Below, one piece after another: positions 44,263 to 53,931 of a stretch of 64,000 nt of DNA. The position numbers were made by a program, and so were the translations under genes. The stretch's first letter is position 1, and every line of letters starts with the position of its first letter. The DNA is from an uncultured Bacteroidia bacterium (GTDB lineage: Bacteria > Bacteroidota > Bacteroidia > Bacteroidales > Prolixibacteraceae): positions 1 to 64,000 of the forward strand of contig CAIVCR010000110.1 in assembly GCA_903904515.1 (NCBI GenBank), read 5' to 3'. The notes below the pieces were generated by a model that did not search any database, was not told where the DNA came from, and saw nothing but the letters and a program-made list of their open reading frames with translations.

Positions 44263-45420
44263 TTGAAAAAAAAAATAATTCTTCTTGGCACCACGTGGCC
44301 CAGCCGCAGCGGAGGTATTGCCACATTCAATGAACGGCTTACTAAAGCGCTGATTGAAAATGGTGATGAAGTCATTAATTATACTTTTTCTCTTCAATAT
44401 CCTTCATTTCTTTTTCCCGGCAAAACCCAATTATCAGATCAGCCTGCTCCTGAGGGGTTAGATATCAGAATCAGAGTCAACTCTGTGAATCCATTTAACT
44501 GGCTTGCTGTTGGACGGGAAATTATGAGACTGAAACCTGACCTGCTTCTGGTTCGTTACTGGACCCCTTTTATGGCACCCTGTTTAGGCACCATTGCCAG
44601 AATCGTCCGAAAAAACAGCTACACCAGGGTAATCGCTATTGCAGACAATATAATCCCACACGAAAAGCACTTTTTTGACAGTGCTTTAACACACTACTTT
44701 ACCAGAAGCTGTAATGGGTTCGTCACGCTTTCAAGGGCAGTACTGAATGACCTGAAGAAATTCAGACCCCTTGCACCAATGATTTATACCCCCCATCCGC
44801 TTTATGATATATTTGGGAAAATCGTAACCCGGGAAAAAGCGATTAAACGCCTGGAGCTGAACCCCGACTATCGATATCTTTTATTTTTCGGATTTATACG
44901 TGACTATAAGGGACTTGATTGGCTCCTTGAGGCATTTGGTGACGAAAAACTTCGAAGTTTGCCCCTTAAATTAATTATCGCCGGGGAGTTCTATACCTCA
45001 TCCGAAAAATATCTGAAAATAATCAGTGAGAAGAACCTTCAGGATTATGTGATTTTGCGCACAGATTTTATCCCCGATCAGGATGTAGCGAACTATTTCG
45101 GGGCTGCCGATATGGTTGTGCAGCCATACAAATCTGCCACCCAGAGCGGGGTGACTCAGATTGCATTTCATTACAATAAACCGATGCTCGTTACCGATGT
45201 TGGCGGGCTGGCGGAAACCATTCCTCACGGCAAGGTTGGATATGTCGTCAATCCCGGCCCTGAAGCAATAACGGATGCTATTTGGGATTTCTACAGTAAT
45301 GCAAGAATAGATTCGTTCACAGCAAATGTCATTGCAGAAAAAGAGAAATTTTCGTGGGGAACCATGGTTGAGACCATTGAAATAGTTATGAATAAAATCG
45401 TGTTAAAAAGATTAAAGTAG
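44263..45420 (+). CDS. Family 4-type glycosyltransferase
   Basis: A 385-residue GT-B enzyme. The N-terminal half starts LLGTTWPSRSGGIATFNERL, the acceptor-binding glycine loop; the C-terminal half carries FFGFIRDYKGLDWLLEAF, IIAGEFYTS and QSGVTQIAFHYNKPMLVTDVGGLAETI, the donor-binding region of GT4 enzymes. It probably adds a sugar to a surface glycan or lipid; neither donor nor acceptor can be told. The start is TTG at 44263, the only start that fits the promoter and the first conserved strand. Confidence 0.88.
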   Translation: MKKKIILLGTTWPSRSGGIATFNERLTKALIENGDEVINYTFSLQYPSFLFPGKTQLSDQPAPEGLDIRIRVNSVNPFNWLAVGREIMRLKPDLLLVRYWTPFMAPCLGTIARIVRKNSYTRVIAIADNIIPHEKHFFDSALTHYFTRSCNGFVTLSRAVLNDLKKFRPLAPMIYTPHPLYDIFGKIVTREKAIKRLELNPDYRYLLFFGFIRDYKGLDWLLEAFGDEKLRSLPLKLIIAGEFYTSSEKYLKIISEKNLQDYVILRTDFIPDQDVANYFGAADMVVQPYKSATQSGVTQIAFHYNKPMLVTDVGGLAETIPHGKVGYVVNPGPEAITDAIWDFYSNARIDSFTANVIAEKEKFSWGTMVETIEIVMNKIVLKRLK

Positions 45421-45452
45421 TCATCTGATCATGTTCATAAATATTTTAACAC

Positions 45453-45460
45453 TATTTTTG
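45453..45460 (+). promoter_or_regulatory. -7-like box before the relA/spoT-type gene
   Basis: TATTTTTG, 22 bp before the TTG start codon of the (p)ppGpp synthetase/hydrolase gene. A -33 partner is not clear. Confidence 0.4.
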
Positions 45461-45481
45461 AGGTAACTAAAAGCGAAGGAC

Positions 45482-47671
45482 TTGCAGACTGAAATAGAAA
45501 AAAGGGAGATAGAGGATTTATTTGAAGACCTTCTTAAGTCATTCACCAGGCCGTTAACGGCTGAAAACGAAAAACTTATAAGGAAAGCCTTCCTGTTTGC
45601 CAATACCGCTCATATGGGGATCAGGCGCAAATCGGGAGAACCTTATATCATCCATCCAATCGCTGTTGCCAAGATTGTTGTTAGTGAAATAGGACTTGGA
45701 ACAAAATCGGTCCTGGCTGCAATTCTCCATGATGTTGTAGAGGACACCGAATACACCCTTAGCGACATCGAGAATATGTTCGGCGCAAAGGTCGCCTCTC
45801 TGGTTGATGGTCTGACTAAACTATCAGGAACTTTCGATTCAAATCAGGCCACCAATTTCAGGAAAATGCTCCTCACACTATCTGATGATGTGAGGGTGAT
45901 CCTGATCAAAATTGCCGACAGGTTGCATAATATGCGAACCCTCGACTCGATGCCCTATCAAAAGCAACTGAAAATCACCTCAGAAACACTTTATATCCTC
46001 GCACCACTCGCCCATCGGCTGGGATTATACGCGATAAAATCGGAACTCGAAGACTTAAGCCTGAAATACAAAAATCCCGATGTTTACCAACAAATAAAGA
46101 TCAAGCTGCAGAGTGAAGAGGAGCGGATCAATTACCTGGTTTTCGATTTCTCGAAACCAATCCAGGAGAAACTCTATGCGGAAAATTTCGATTTCACCAT
46201 CAGCGGACGTCCCAAATCGATTTATTCCATCTGGAATAAAATGCAGACCAAAAATGTCACCTTTGATGAGATATATGATCTTTTAGCTATCCGGATAGTT
46301 TTTAAACCCAAAGAGGGGATCTCGGAAAAAAGACAAAGCTTTGATATACTCTCCCTGATAACCGATATTTATACCCCTAAACCCGACCGGATCAGGGACT
46401 GGATTACCATTCCAAAGGCAAATGGGTATGAAGCCTTGCATGTGACCGTTATGGGGCCTCAGGGCCAATGGGTTGAAGTACAGATTCGGACTGAAAGAAT
46501 GGATGAAATTGCAGAACGCGGTTTCGCTGCACATTACAGGTATAAGGAGGAAGGGGCTTCGGAAAGCGAACTCGACAAGTGGCTGATGAAAATTCGGGAA
46601 CTGCTCCGGAATCCGGAATCCGACGCGCTGGATTTCCTCGATGAATTCAAATTAAATCTCTATTCACAGGAAATTGTAATCTTTACCCCTAAAGGTGAGA
46701 TGAAGATGCTCCCCAAAGGTGCTACGGTTCTTGACTGCGCTTACGATATCCACTCCGAACTGGGAAATCATTGTATCGGTGCCAAAGTGAACCATATACT
46801 TGTGCCAATGAGCCATGTGCTTAAAAGTGGTGACCAGGTCGAGATCCTCACCTCAGATAAACAATCACCGAAGCCATCCTGGATCGAGAGTGCAATAACT
46901 GCAAGAGCAAAATCTAAAATCAGGGATTCCTTCAAACAGGAGCAAAAGAAACACATCGAAGATGGGCGCAATAAATTAAATGAACAATTGGATATACTGA
47001 ATGTAAAACCAGCCTCCAACACCCTTAAAAAACTCATTAATCATTACGGACTTCACTCCAAGGAACAGCTCTATGCCGAAATTGGGATGGGACTGGTGAG
47101 CCTCGACAACCTCGAAACTACACTTCTCGAAAAGTCAGTAAATAAATTTGTGAAATTTTGGAAACTCTCCTTTCCCTTTATCGGAGACAAGAAGAATGAG
47201 AACCAGGTAATCGACAAAAAAAAGCCATTTTTACTTAACGAAGACCTGAAAAAAGCGAATTTTCAACTTGCAACCTGTTGCAATCCTATCCCCGGTGACG
47301 ATGTCGTGGGATTCGTTTCTGACGACGGTCAAATCATGATTCATAATAAATCGTGCCCCGAAGCCTTAAAATTGATGTCAAGTCACGGAGACGAAATCAT
47401 TGAAGCCACCTGGACAAAATCCAAGATGCTTTATTACCTTACGCATCTATATATCAGAGGTTTTGACCATCAGGGAATTGCCAATAAAATTACGAATGTC
47501 ATTTCAAACGAATATGGCATTAACATGCGTTCAATTAATCTTGACGCGCATGACGGAATATTTGAAGGTAATCTCTACCTCTATATCCAAAATACTGAGC
47601 TCCTGGAAACACTGATTACCAAACTTCTAAATATTAAAGGAGTTGATACGGTCCAACGAAAGGAAATTTAA
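45482..47671 (+). CDS. RelA/SpoT-type (p)ppGpp synthetase/hydrolase
   Basis: A 729-residue long RSH protein. Order of domains: HD hydrolase (about 45-200; AAILHDVVEDTEYTLSDI carries the HD pair), synthetase (about 240-355; RPKSIYSIWNKMQ), TGS (about 385-445; IVIFTPKGEMKMLPKGATV), a zinc-finger-like stretch with ATCCNPIPGDD, and a C-terminal ACT domain (YIRGFDHQGIANKI). The hydrolase site is intact, so it is likely bifunctional, controlling the stringent response. The start is TTG. Confidence 0.95.
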   Translation: MQTEIEKREIEDLFEDLLKSFTRPLTAENEKLIRKAFLFANTAHMGIRRKSGEPYIIHPIAVAKIVVSEIGLGTKSVLAAILHDVVEDTEYTLSDIENMFGAKVASLVDGLTKLSGTFDSNQATNFRKMLLTLSDDVRVILIKIADRLHNMRTLDSMPYQKQLKITSETLYILAPLAHRLGLYAIKSELEDLSLKYKNPDVYQQIKIKLQSEEERINYLVFDFSKPIQEKLYAENFDFTISGRPKSIYSIWNKMQTKNVTFDEIYDLLAIRIVFKPKEGISEKRQSFDILSLITDIYTPKPDRIRDWITIPKANGYEALHVTVMGPQGQWVEVQIRTERMDEIAERGFAAHYRYKEEGASESELDKWLMKIRELLRNPESDALDFLDEFKLNLYSQEIVIFTPKGEMKMLPKGATVLDCAYDIHSELGNHCIGAKVNHILVPMSHVLKSGDQVEILTSDKQSPKPSWIESAITARAKSKIRDSFKQEQKKHIEDGRNKLNEQLDILNVKPASNTLKKLINHYGLHSKEQLYAEIGMGLVSLDNLETTLLEKSVNKFVKFWKLSFPFIGDKKNENQVIDKKKPFLLNEDLKKANFQLATCCNPIPGDDVVGFVSDDGQIMIHNKSCPEALKLMSSHGDEIIEATWTKSKMLYYLTHLYIRGFDHQGIANKITNVISNEYGINMRSINLDAHDGIFEGNLYLYIQNTELLETLITKLLNIKGVDTVQRKEI

Positions 47672-47756
47672 ATTTATCTTACTTTATTTTCAGTCGAAAA
47701 TGTTGTTTTCTTAAAATATTTTCTACTTTTACATTCTATTTTAACTTAGATTAAGT

Positions 47757-48209
47757 ATGAATAGTATGCTTAACAGTAGAGAAACAGTGAAATCGCTTTT
47801 TACGGAATACCTTGAAAGAAAGGGGCACCGCAAGACACCTGAAAGGTTTGCTATCCTTGATGAGATTTACTCACGGGACGGTCACTTTGACATTGAGACC
47901 TTATACATCTCGATGAAGAATAAGAACTATAGGGTAAGTCGTGCCACCTTGTACAATACAATAGAACTTTTGCTCGATTGTAAATTGGTGATCAAGCACC
48001 AGTTTGGGAAAAATATCGCCCAATTTGAGAAAACGCTAGCCTCAAAGCAGCACGACCACCTGATTGATATTCGAAATGGGAAGGTTAAAGAATTTCATGA
48101 TCCCAGAATTCTGGAAATCATCAAAGATGCCTGCGCCCAGAATAATTTCAGACTGTCGCATCATTCTCTTTATCTTTACGGCGAGATTGACGATGTAATT
48201 AGCGGATAA
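47757..48209 (+). CDS. Fur family regulator without the usual CxxC zinc site
   Basis: A 150-residue protein with a Fur-type winged-helix DNA-binding domain (RKTPERFAILDEIYSRDGHFDIETL, then VSRATLYNTIELLLDCKLV) and a short dimerisation domain. The place where Fur and PerR have HDHLxCxxCG reads HDHLIDIRNGKVKEFHD, so the first structural cysteine pair is absent; no second CxxC is present at the C-terminus. His residues of the regulatory site partly remain (QHDH, LSHHSL). It may regulate iron, peroxide or zinc genes with an altered metal dependence. It lies downstream of the RelA/SpoT gene. Confidence 0.9.
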   Translation: MNSMLNSRETVKSLFTEYLERKGHRKTPERFAILDEIYSRDGHFDIETLYISMKNKNYRVSRATLYNTIELLLDCKLVIKHQFGKNIAQFEKTLASKQHDHLIDIRNGKVKEFHDPRILEIIKDACAQNNFRLSHHSLYLYGEIDDVISG

Positions 48210-48300
48210 TTATTCACCATTTTGACCATATTACCCTACTTCGAATGAAGATTCGATGATTCGAGGAATACTCATCTGAATTCCGTAAAATCCTAAAATT

Positions 48301-48328
48301 AAACCTCCTTCACGGGAGGTTTTTTTTA
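48301..48328 (+). terminator. Intrinsic terminator after the Fur-like gene
   Basis: An 8-bp stem (48301-48308 with 48315-48322) with a 6-nt loop and a T-run. It separates the RelA/SpoT-Fur unit from purA. Confidence 0.88.
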
Positions 48329-48348
48329 CTTTTTCGGAAAATAATCTG

Positions 48349-48528
48349 TACCTTTGATCGATTTTTGCCCGCCCTTTAAATAAATCTGTTTAAAAGCTGA
48401 TCAGAAAGGTTTCATTCCGTTCTAAAAGCAAATTAAGAAGATTAAATGTGGTGGAAAATAGTTACAATACAACATTGGATAGCACGAATTATCACTGAAA
48501 AATAGAGCATTAAGGGCCATCCAGTGAT
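48349..48528 (+). promoter_or_regulatory. purA promoter and long leader
   Basis: TACCTTTG at 48349-48356 is the -7 box. The leader of about 195 nt before the ATG is longer than most here and contains a possible hairpin (ATCACTG at 48491-48497 with CAGTGAT at 48522-48528). No known purine riboswitch core was recognised. Confidence 0.55.
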
Positions 48529-48557
48529 GTCGATACAAAATTTTTAAAAATAAACGG

Positions 48558-49826
48558 ATGAAGGTAGATGTATTACTTGGTCTCCAATGGGGAGATGAAG
48601 GTAAAGGTAAGGTTGTGGATGTATTAACCCCTCATTATGATGTAATAACCCGTTTCCAGGGCGGCCCCAATGCCGGCCATACGCTGGAATTCAATAATAT
48701 TAAACATGTCTTGCATACTATTCCTTCCGGAATATTCAGGGATGACAAGATTAATGTTATTGGAAATGGAGTTGTTATCGACCCCTCTATCTTTAAAAAG
48801 GAGATTGAATCGCTCCTGAAGCTAGGGTTCGACCTAAAGAAAACCCTGTATATTTCGAAAAAAGCTCACCTTATACTTCCCACTCACCGTCTATTGGATG
48901 CTGCTTCAGAAGCCGCAAAAGGGGACGCAAAAATTGGATCCACACTCAAAGGAATTGGTCCTGCTTACAGAGATAAGATCGGACGCGACGGTCTAAGGGT
49001 TGGGGACATCCTTTATAATTTCGAAGAGAAATATAAAACACGCGTTAAGCAACATACCGATCTGCTGAGCAATTATTACCATTTTGATTATCAGGAGGCG
49101 TTAAATGACTATGAGAAAGCATGGTTTGAAGGAATTGAAACGATTCGTCAATTTCAGCTAATCGACAGTGAGACATTTATTAACAACCAGATAAAAACGG
49201 GGAAAACGGTAATTGCAGAGGGTGCTCAGGGAACGATGCTCGATATCGATTTTGGTTCCTATCCTTTTGTAACCTCTTCCAACACTATTACTGCAGGTGC
49301 TTGTACCGGTTTAGGAATTGCCCCAAACAAGATTGGCAAAGTGTTTGGTATTTTTAAGGCTTATTGTACGCGGGTGGGAAGCGGACCGTTCCCAACAGAA
49401 TTGCACGATGCAACAGGACAAAAGCTCAGGGAGGTAGGTCATGAATATGGCTCAACCACAGGACGTCCGCGCCGTTGTGGCTGGCTCGATCTGGTTGCCC
49501 TCAAATATGCGATCATGATCAACGGGGTTACCGAATTGATTATGATGAAAGCCGATGTTCTCGATGATTTCGACACGATTTCGGTATGTACCAACTATAA
49601 AATCTGCGGTCAGTTAACCGAAGACTTTCCATACGAACTCGACGATAACGTTGAACCGGTTTACGAGTCCCTTCCGGGTTGGAAAAAACCGCTTACCGGT
49701 GTGACAAGCGAAAGCAACTTCCCGAAAGAGCTAAGTAATTATATCTCCTACCTCGAAGATCAACTTCAGGTTCCAATTTCAATCGTATCGGTGGGACCAG
49801 ACAGATCTCAGACTATTGTCAGATAG
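48558..49826 (+). CDS. purA: Adenylosuccinate synthase
   Basis: A 422-residue enzyme that joins IMP and aspartate with GTP in AMP synthesis. Motifs: LGLQWGDEGKGKVVDVL (phosphate loop and catalytic Asp), GGPNAGHT (catalytic His), GAQGTMLDIDFGSYPFVTSSNT and STTGRPRRCGWLD. Length and motif order are standard. It has its own promoter and a long leader. Confidence 0.98.
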   Translation: MKVDVLLGLQWGDEGKGKVVDVLTPHYDVITRFQGGPNAGHTLEFNNIKHVLHTIPSGIFRDDKINVIGNGVVIDPSIFKKEIESLLKLGFDLKKTLYISKKAHLILPTHRLLDAASEAAKGDAKIGSTLKGIGPAYRDKIGRDGLRVGDILYNFEEKYKTRVKQHTDLLSNYYHFDYQEALNDYEKAWFEGIETIRQFQLIDSETFINNQIKTGKTVIAEGAQGTMLDIDFGSYPFVTSSNTITAGACTGLGIAPNKIGKVFGIFKAYCTRVGSGPFPTELHDATGQKLREVGHEYGSTTGRPRRCGWLDLVALKYAIMINGVTELIMMKADVLDDFDTISVCTNYKICGQLTEDFPYELDDNVEPVYESLPGWKKPLTGVTSESNFPKELSNYISYLEDQLQVPISIVSVGPDRSQTIVR

Positions 49827-50044
49827 CTATTTATGGCCTTATGACAATTTTGCACATTGAATAAATAAGTGCAAAATTAAAAGTGCAAAGTGCAAAATTA
49901 AAAATATGAAAAGGAGAACATTTTCTTCGTATTGACTATTTTGAATTTTGCATTTTTTATTTTGCAATTTGAACCGAATGATATTATTTCTAACCCTCTA
50001 AATTTGGGTCATTTATAACTGATTAAATTTAAGCATCAAAAATT

Positions 50045-51481
50045 ATGATGGCAAATTTCATCAATGAACCGCTGGGCCTATATACCGATTTCTATGAGTT
50101 ATCGATGGCACAGGGGTATTTGCTGGCCGGCAAAAAAGAGGAGACCACCGTTTTTGACTATTTCTTCCGGACAAACCCCTTTGCAGGAGGATTTCTCGTC
50201 TTTGCCGGATTGGCTGACTTATTAAACTCCCTGTCTTATTTCAACTATTCAGAACAGAATCTTGACTACCTGGAAAAACTTGGATTTAAATCAGAATTTC
50301 TTGACTATTTAAAAAGTTTTCGGTTTAATGGAATCATTTACTCCGTAAGAGAGGGAGAACTTGTTTTTCCCAATGAACCCATACTCCGTGTTGAAGGAAA
50401 TATCATTGAAGCACAGCTTATTGAAACCATATTGCTCAACATCCTTAATTTTCAGTCACTCATTGCCACGAAAGCATTCCGACTAAAATTAGTGTGCGGG
50501 GAGAAATCGTTTGCCGATTTCGGACTCCGGCGGGCACACGGAGCAGGAGGTATTCAGGCGAGCAGGGCCGCAATTATTGGGGGAGCATCATCCACCTCGA
50601 ATGTGCAGGCTGGATTTTTATACAACATCCCGGTTTCGGGCACAATGGCCCACAGCTGGGTTCAAAGCTTTGAGGACGAACTTACTGCATTCCGTCAATA
50701 TGCCTTACATAATTCTGAAAATGCAATTTTGCTTGTCGACACATACGACACACTTCGAAGTGGAATCCCCAATGCAATTCGTATAGCCAAAGAGTTGGAA
50801 ACTTCGTCAAAACGGTTAGTTGGTATCAGACTCGACAGTGGTGATTTAGCTTATTTCAGTAAAAAGGCGCGGAAGATGCTCGATGCATCCGGACTACACT
50901 ACGTGAAGATATTTGCCTCAAACCAGCTAAACGAATATGTGATTACAAGCCTTCATGAACAACATGCGCCGATTGATGGATATGGGATCGGCACGGAACT
51001 GATAACCGGCAAACCCGACGCGGCGCTCGATGGCGTTTATAAACTGGCCGTAAGTAATGGCACCCCACGGATGAAAATTTCGGAAAATATCGAAAAGATG
51101 ACTTTCCCCGGCAGGAAATCGCTGTATCGCTATTACGACAATGAGGGCAATTTTTCGTGCGACGGGATTCTTCTCGGGTCCGAAGATCCTGACTCCTGCA
51201 CTCGCATTTACAACCCTGTTTATCCGGATAAATGGACTGATGTTACGAACCTGAAGAGGGAGCTTCTCCATAGCAAGGTATATGAAGATCAAAAAACAAC
51301 TCATCCCCTGCCCTCTCCTCAGCAATGTCAGGAATACCTGTTGTCCAGGGCCGCGCTCTTACCTGCTGAACATAAACGTTTCATCATGCCACATCTTTAT
51401 AAGGTCGGAACTTCAAAAGAGTTGCTGGAATTAAGGGATGAGCTTCGGGAAAAGATCACAAACAGAACAATAGGACTATAG
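50045..51481 (+). CDS. pncB: Nicotinate phosphoribosyltransferase
   Basis: A 478-residue enzyme of the Preiss-Handler NAD salvage route, joining nicotinate and PRPP. It starts LGLYTDFYELSMAQGYLLAGKKE, and has FADFGLRRAHGAGGIQASRAA, the SGTMAHSWVQSF loop with the phosphorylated His position, and VGIRLDSGDLAYFSKKAR. A nicotinamidase-like hydrolase at 25825 could supply its substrate. Confidence 0.95.
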   Translation: MMANFINEPLGLYTDFYELSMAQGYLLAGKKEETTVFDYFFRTNPFAGGFLVFAGLADLLNSLSYFNYSEQNLDYLEKLGFKSEFLDYLKSFRFNGIIYSVREGELVFPNEPILRVEGNIIEAQLIETILLNILNFQSLIATKAFRLKLVCGEKSFADFGLRRAHGAGGIQASRAAIIGGASSTSNVQAGFLYNIPVSGTMAHSWVQSFEDELTAFRQYALHNSENAILLVDTYDTLRSGIPNAIRIAKELETSSKRLVGIRLDSGDLAYFSKKARKMLDASGLHYVKIFASNQLNEYVITSLHEQHAPIDGYGIGTELITGKPDAALDGVYKLAVSNGTPRMKISENIEKMTFPGRKSLYRYYDNEGNFSCDGILLGSEDPDSCTRIYNPVYPDKWTDVTNLKRELLHSKVYEDQKTTHPLPSPQQCQEYLLSRAALLPAEHKRFIMPHLYKVGTSKELLELRDELREKITNRTIGL

Positions 51482-51529
51482 CCAATATCATCTATTTTAC
51501 ACTTTTTTTAAATGCAAAAGCCTACAACT

Positions 51530-52108
51530 ATGAAGAAGAGCATTAAAGGTACCATTACCGAACAGAATCTTTTAAAGGCATTTGCCGGCGAATGTCAGGC
51601 AAAGAACCGGTATGAACTCTTTGCAGAAAAAGCTAAAAAAGAGGGGTATGAGCAGATTGCTGCTCTATTTGCCAAAACAGCACTTCAGGAACAGTCACAT
51701 GCCAAACAGTTTATTAAATTCATGGAGGGTGGTGCCGTCGAAATAACAACAGAATATTCAACCGGAATCTCTGACAAAACCCTGGAAAATCTTAAAATCG
51801 CGATCAATGAAGAGAGACGGGAAGAATCGATCATTTATACTCAATATTCCGCGATAGCAAGATCCGAGGGCTTTCCGGCAATTGCGGCTATTTTTCATCT
51901 GATCGCAAGAGTAGAGGGTGAGCATGCAAGGCGGTTTGAAAAGTTATTGAAAAGACTCGAGGACGGGACCACCTTTCGCCGGGATAAACCAACACGGTGG
52001 GAGTGCCTCAAATGCGGACATGTGCATGAAGGGGAGAATCCTCCTCAGATTTGTCCGGCCTGCCAGCACCCGATTGGCTATTTTGAAGAGATGGCTGAAA
52101 ACTATTAA
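51530..52108 (+). CDS. Rubrerythrin
   Basis: About 192 residues from MKKSIKGTITEQNLLKAF; an ATG 18 bp upstream is possible. The four-helix ferritin-like domain carries the ExxH and ExxxE iron ligands (FAGECQAKNRYELFAEKAKKEG, EQSHAKQF, EERREESIIYTQYS, EGEHARRFE). A C-terminal rubredoxin-like domain (WECLKCGHVHEGE, PPQICPACQHP) holds one iron on four cysteines. It reduces hydrogen peroxide in anaerobes and microaerobes, which suggests an oxygen-sensitive lifestyle. Confidence 0.96.
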   Translation: MKKSIKGTITEQNLLKAFAGECQAKNRYELFAEKAKKEGYEQIAALFAKTALQEQSHAKQFIKFMEGGAVEITTEYSTGISDKTLENLKIAINEERREESIIYTQYSAIARSEGFPAIAAIFHLIARVEGEHARRFEKLLKRLEDGTTFRRDKPTRWECLKCGHVHEGENPPQICPACQHPIGYFEEMAENY

Positions 52109-52223
52109 CGAGAATTAATTCGGGCTATTCAAACTCCGGAATATGTCCGGCAATACGATTCATTACCGAAATAGCAGATTCAGCTTAAATGTGCTCTTTT
52201 ACCTAACCTTATCTTTTCAAAAG

Positions 52224-53132
52224 ATGTCCTACCAATCCAAGATAAAACGATACATCCAGATCCTCCAGCTGGTCGAGAAATCGAGGTTCCCCACCAGCGC
52301 AGAGATGATCGCCAGGATGAATGAATCAGGAATAAAAGTTTCGGACCGCCAACTAAAACGGGATATCGAAAGCTTACGCGGAGAATTTGGCCTCGACCTT
52401 CAGTATTCACCCTACAAAAAAGGTTATTTTATTGGGAATGAGGATTCCTCATTCCCCTATTTTCTTAAATTACTCGAGTATTCACAGAATATTGAATTAC
52501 TAACCAGCTATTTAAAAGAGGGATCTGACATCTCTGAAATCATAGAGTTTGAGGAATATCACTCATTCAAAGGATTGGGATATATCCACGATCTGGCCTT
52601 TTTTATCAAAAACGGATCAGAAGTCAATTTAAAGTATAAACGGTTTGATTCAGACCTGGAAAAGGAGTATTGTTTTCATCCGTATCTGCTTCGCGAATAT
52701 CTTAAACGCTGGTATGTAATCGGGAGGCTATGTGGCAGCAACGAAATAAGAACCTTTGGACTCGACCGGATCAACAGCTTAACAGATTCAGGTAAGAAAT
52801 TCAAAAAAGCAGGAGGAAATAAAATAGCAGCCATATTTCGCAATGTGATCGGAATTACGGCTCCGGAACCTGATAATCCAATTGAAATAGAGCTCTGCTG
52901 CCTGCCTTACCAGGGAAATTTATTGAAGTCTCTTCCATTGCACTGGTCGCAACGCGTTATCGATGAATCTTCCGAAGGGATAACCCTGGGATACAGGATG
53001 GTGGTTAACTTTGAATTAAAACAACGGTTACTGATGCTTTCTACCCAGGCCCGGGTTGTTAAACCGGAAAGTCTTAAACTGGAGATGGAAAAAATGCTTG
53101 GTGAAGCAACGCGTTTTTACAAAGAATACTAA
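52224..53132 (+). CDS. WYL domain transcriptional regulator
   Basis: About 302 residues from MSYQSKIKRYIQILQLVEK. A winged-helix DNA-binding domain (about 1-75, with RFPTSAEMIARMNESGIKVSDR) is followed by a WYL domain (about 110-225). The domain holds RFDSDLEKEYCFHPYLLREYLKRWYVIG, in which the name-giving tripeptide reads RWYVIG. The last part is a WCX-type segment. WYL regulators sense nucleic-acid or nucleotide ligands and often control defence or DNA-damage genes; no defence system is next to this one. An upstream start at 52143 would overlap spacer DNA. Confidence 0.88.
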   Translation: MSYQSKIKRYIQILQLVEKSRFPTSAEMIARMNESGIKVSDRQLKRDIESLRGEFGLDLQYSPYKKGYFIGNEDSSFPYFLKLLEYSQNIELLTSYLKEGSDISEIIEFEEYHSFKGLGYIHDLAFFIKNGSEVNLKYKRFDSDLEKEYCFHPYLLREYLKRWYVIGRLCGSNEIRTFGLDRINSLTDSGKKFKKAGGNKIAAIFRNVIGITAPEPDNPIEIELCCLPYQGNLLKSLPLHWSQRVIDESSEGITLGYRMVVNFELKQRLLMLSTQARVVKPESLKLEMEKMLGEATRFYKEY

Positions 53133-53269
53133 ACCAAAAAAAAAGTAGAAATTTCAAATAAAAAAGCAAATTTCAAAATCAGGATCACTTTGATATTTGC
53201 ATTTTGAATTTTTCATTTTGAATTTTAACTTTCGCCTTGGTATGACCTGTTTTGGCATAGGTGGCCTCT

Positions 53270-53277
53270 ACCTTTGT
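53270..53277 (+). promoter_or_regulatory. -7 box of the VWA gene
   Basis: TACCTTTG, 15 bp before the ATG. The preceding gap contains AT-rich imperfect inverted words (GCAAATTTCAAAAT near 53166, ATATTTGCATTTTGAATTT near 53193). Confidence 0.6.
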
Positions 53278-53292
53278 TAAAAAATAAATATT

Positions 53293-53931
53293 ATGGAGAC
53301 AAAACATCAGGTTCACAACTTAATTATTTTGGATGAAAGCGGTTCGATGGAATCGATCAAGAACACGATTATCGAAGGTTTTAACGAGATTGTCCAGACA
53401 GTAAAAGGGATTGAAAAGGAATTCCCTGAGCAGGAACATTTCATCTCACTGGTCACCTTTAATGGCCTTGGTCAAAAACTTCTGCACTTTATCGATCCGG
53501 TAAGCAGATTGGAGCAGATTGATGAAAAACGGTACCGACCCGACGCCTCTACCCCTTTGTATGATGCGATGGGTTACAGTTTTGCCAAAATGCGACAGGT
53601 AACAGATAACCTTACCGATTATAATGTTCTGGTAACCATACTCACCGACGGGGAAGAAAATGCATCAACGGAGTACACCGGCCTTGCTATTAAGCAACTG
53701 ATCGATGAGCTTAAACTAAACCGCTGGACCTTTACCTATATTGGCACTGGTCATGATGTTGAGAAATTCGCAGCTACGATTTCCATAACCAACACCATGT
53801 ACTTTCAGAAAGATGAAAAAGGGATGAAAGCAATGTTTGCCAAAGAAAATTCTTCAAGGCGAATCTTCAGTGAGAAAATACGGGAGAAGAAAGATACTGG
53901 AGAAGGTTTTTACAAAGAGCCTCAGGCCTAA
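53293..53931 (+). CDS. VWA domain protein
   Basis: A 212-residue protein made of a von Willebrand factor A domain. The metal-ion-dependent adhesion site is complete: LDESGSMESIKNT (DxSxS), DASTPLYDAM (Thr) and TILTDGEENAST (Asp). No signal peptide or membrane helix, so it is cytosolic. Such small VWA proteins often act in chaperone- or kinase-like complexes or stress clusters (compare TerY). No ter genes are seen nearby, so the partner is unknown. Confidence 0.88.
   Translation: METKHQVHNLIILDESGSMESIKNTIIEGFNEIVQTVKGIEKEFPEQEHFISLVTFNGLGQKLLHFIDPVSRLEQIDEKRYRPDASTPLYDAMGYSFAKMRQVTDNLTDYNVLVTILTDGEENASTEYTGLAIKQLIDELKLNRWTFTYIGTGHDVEKFAATISITNTMYFQKDEKGMKAMFAKENSSRRIFSEKIREKKDTGEGFYKEPQA

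Noticed and set aside
48357..48557. Purine riboswitch in the purA leader
   Set aside because: A hairpin is possible, but the conserved purine or other riboswitch cores are not recognisable.
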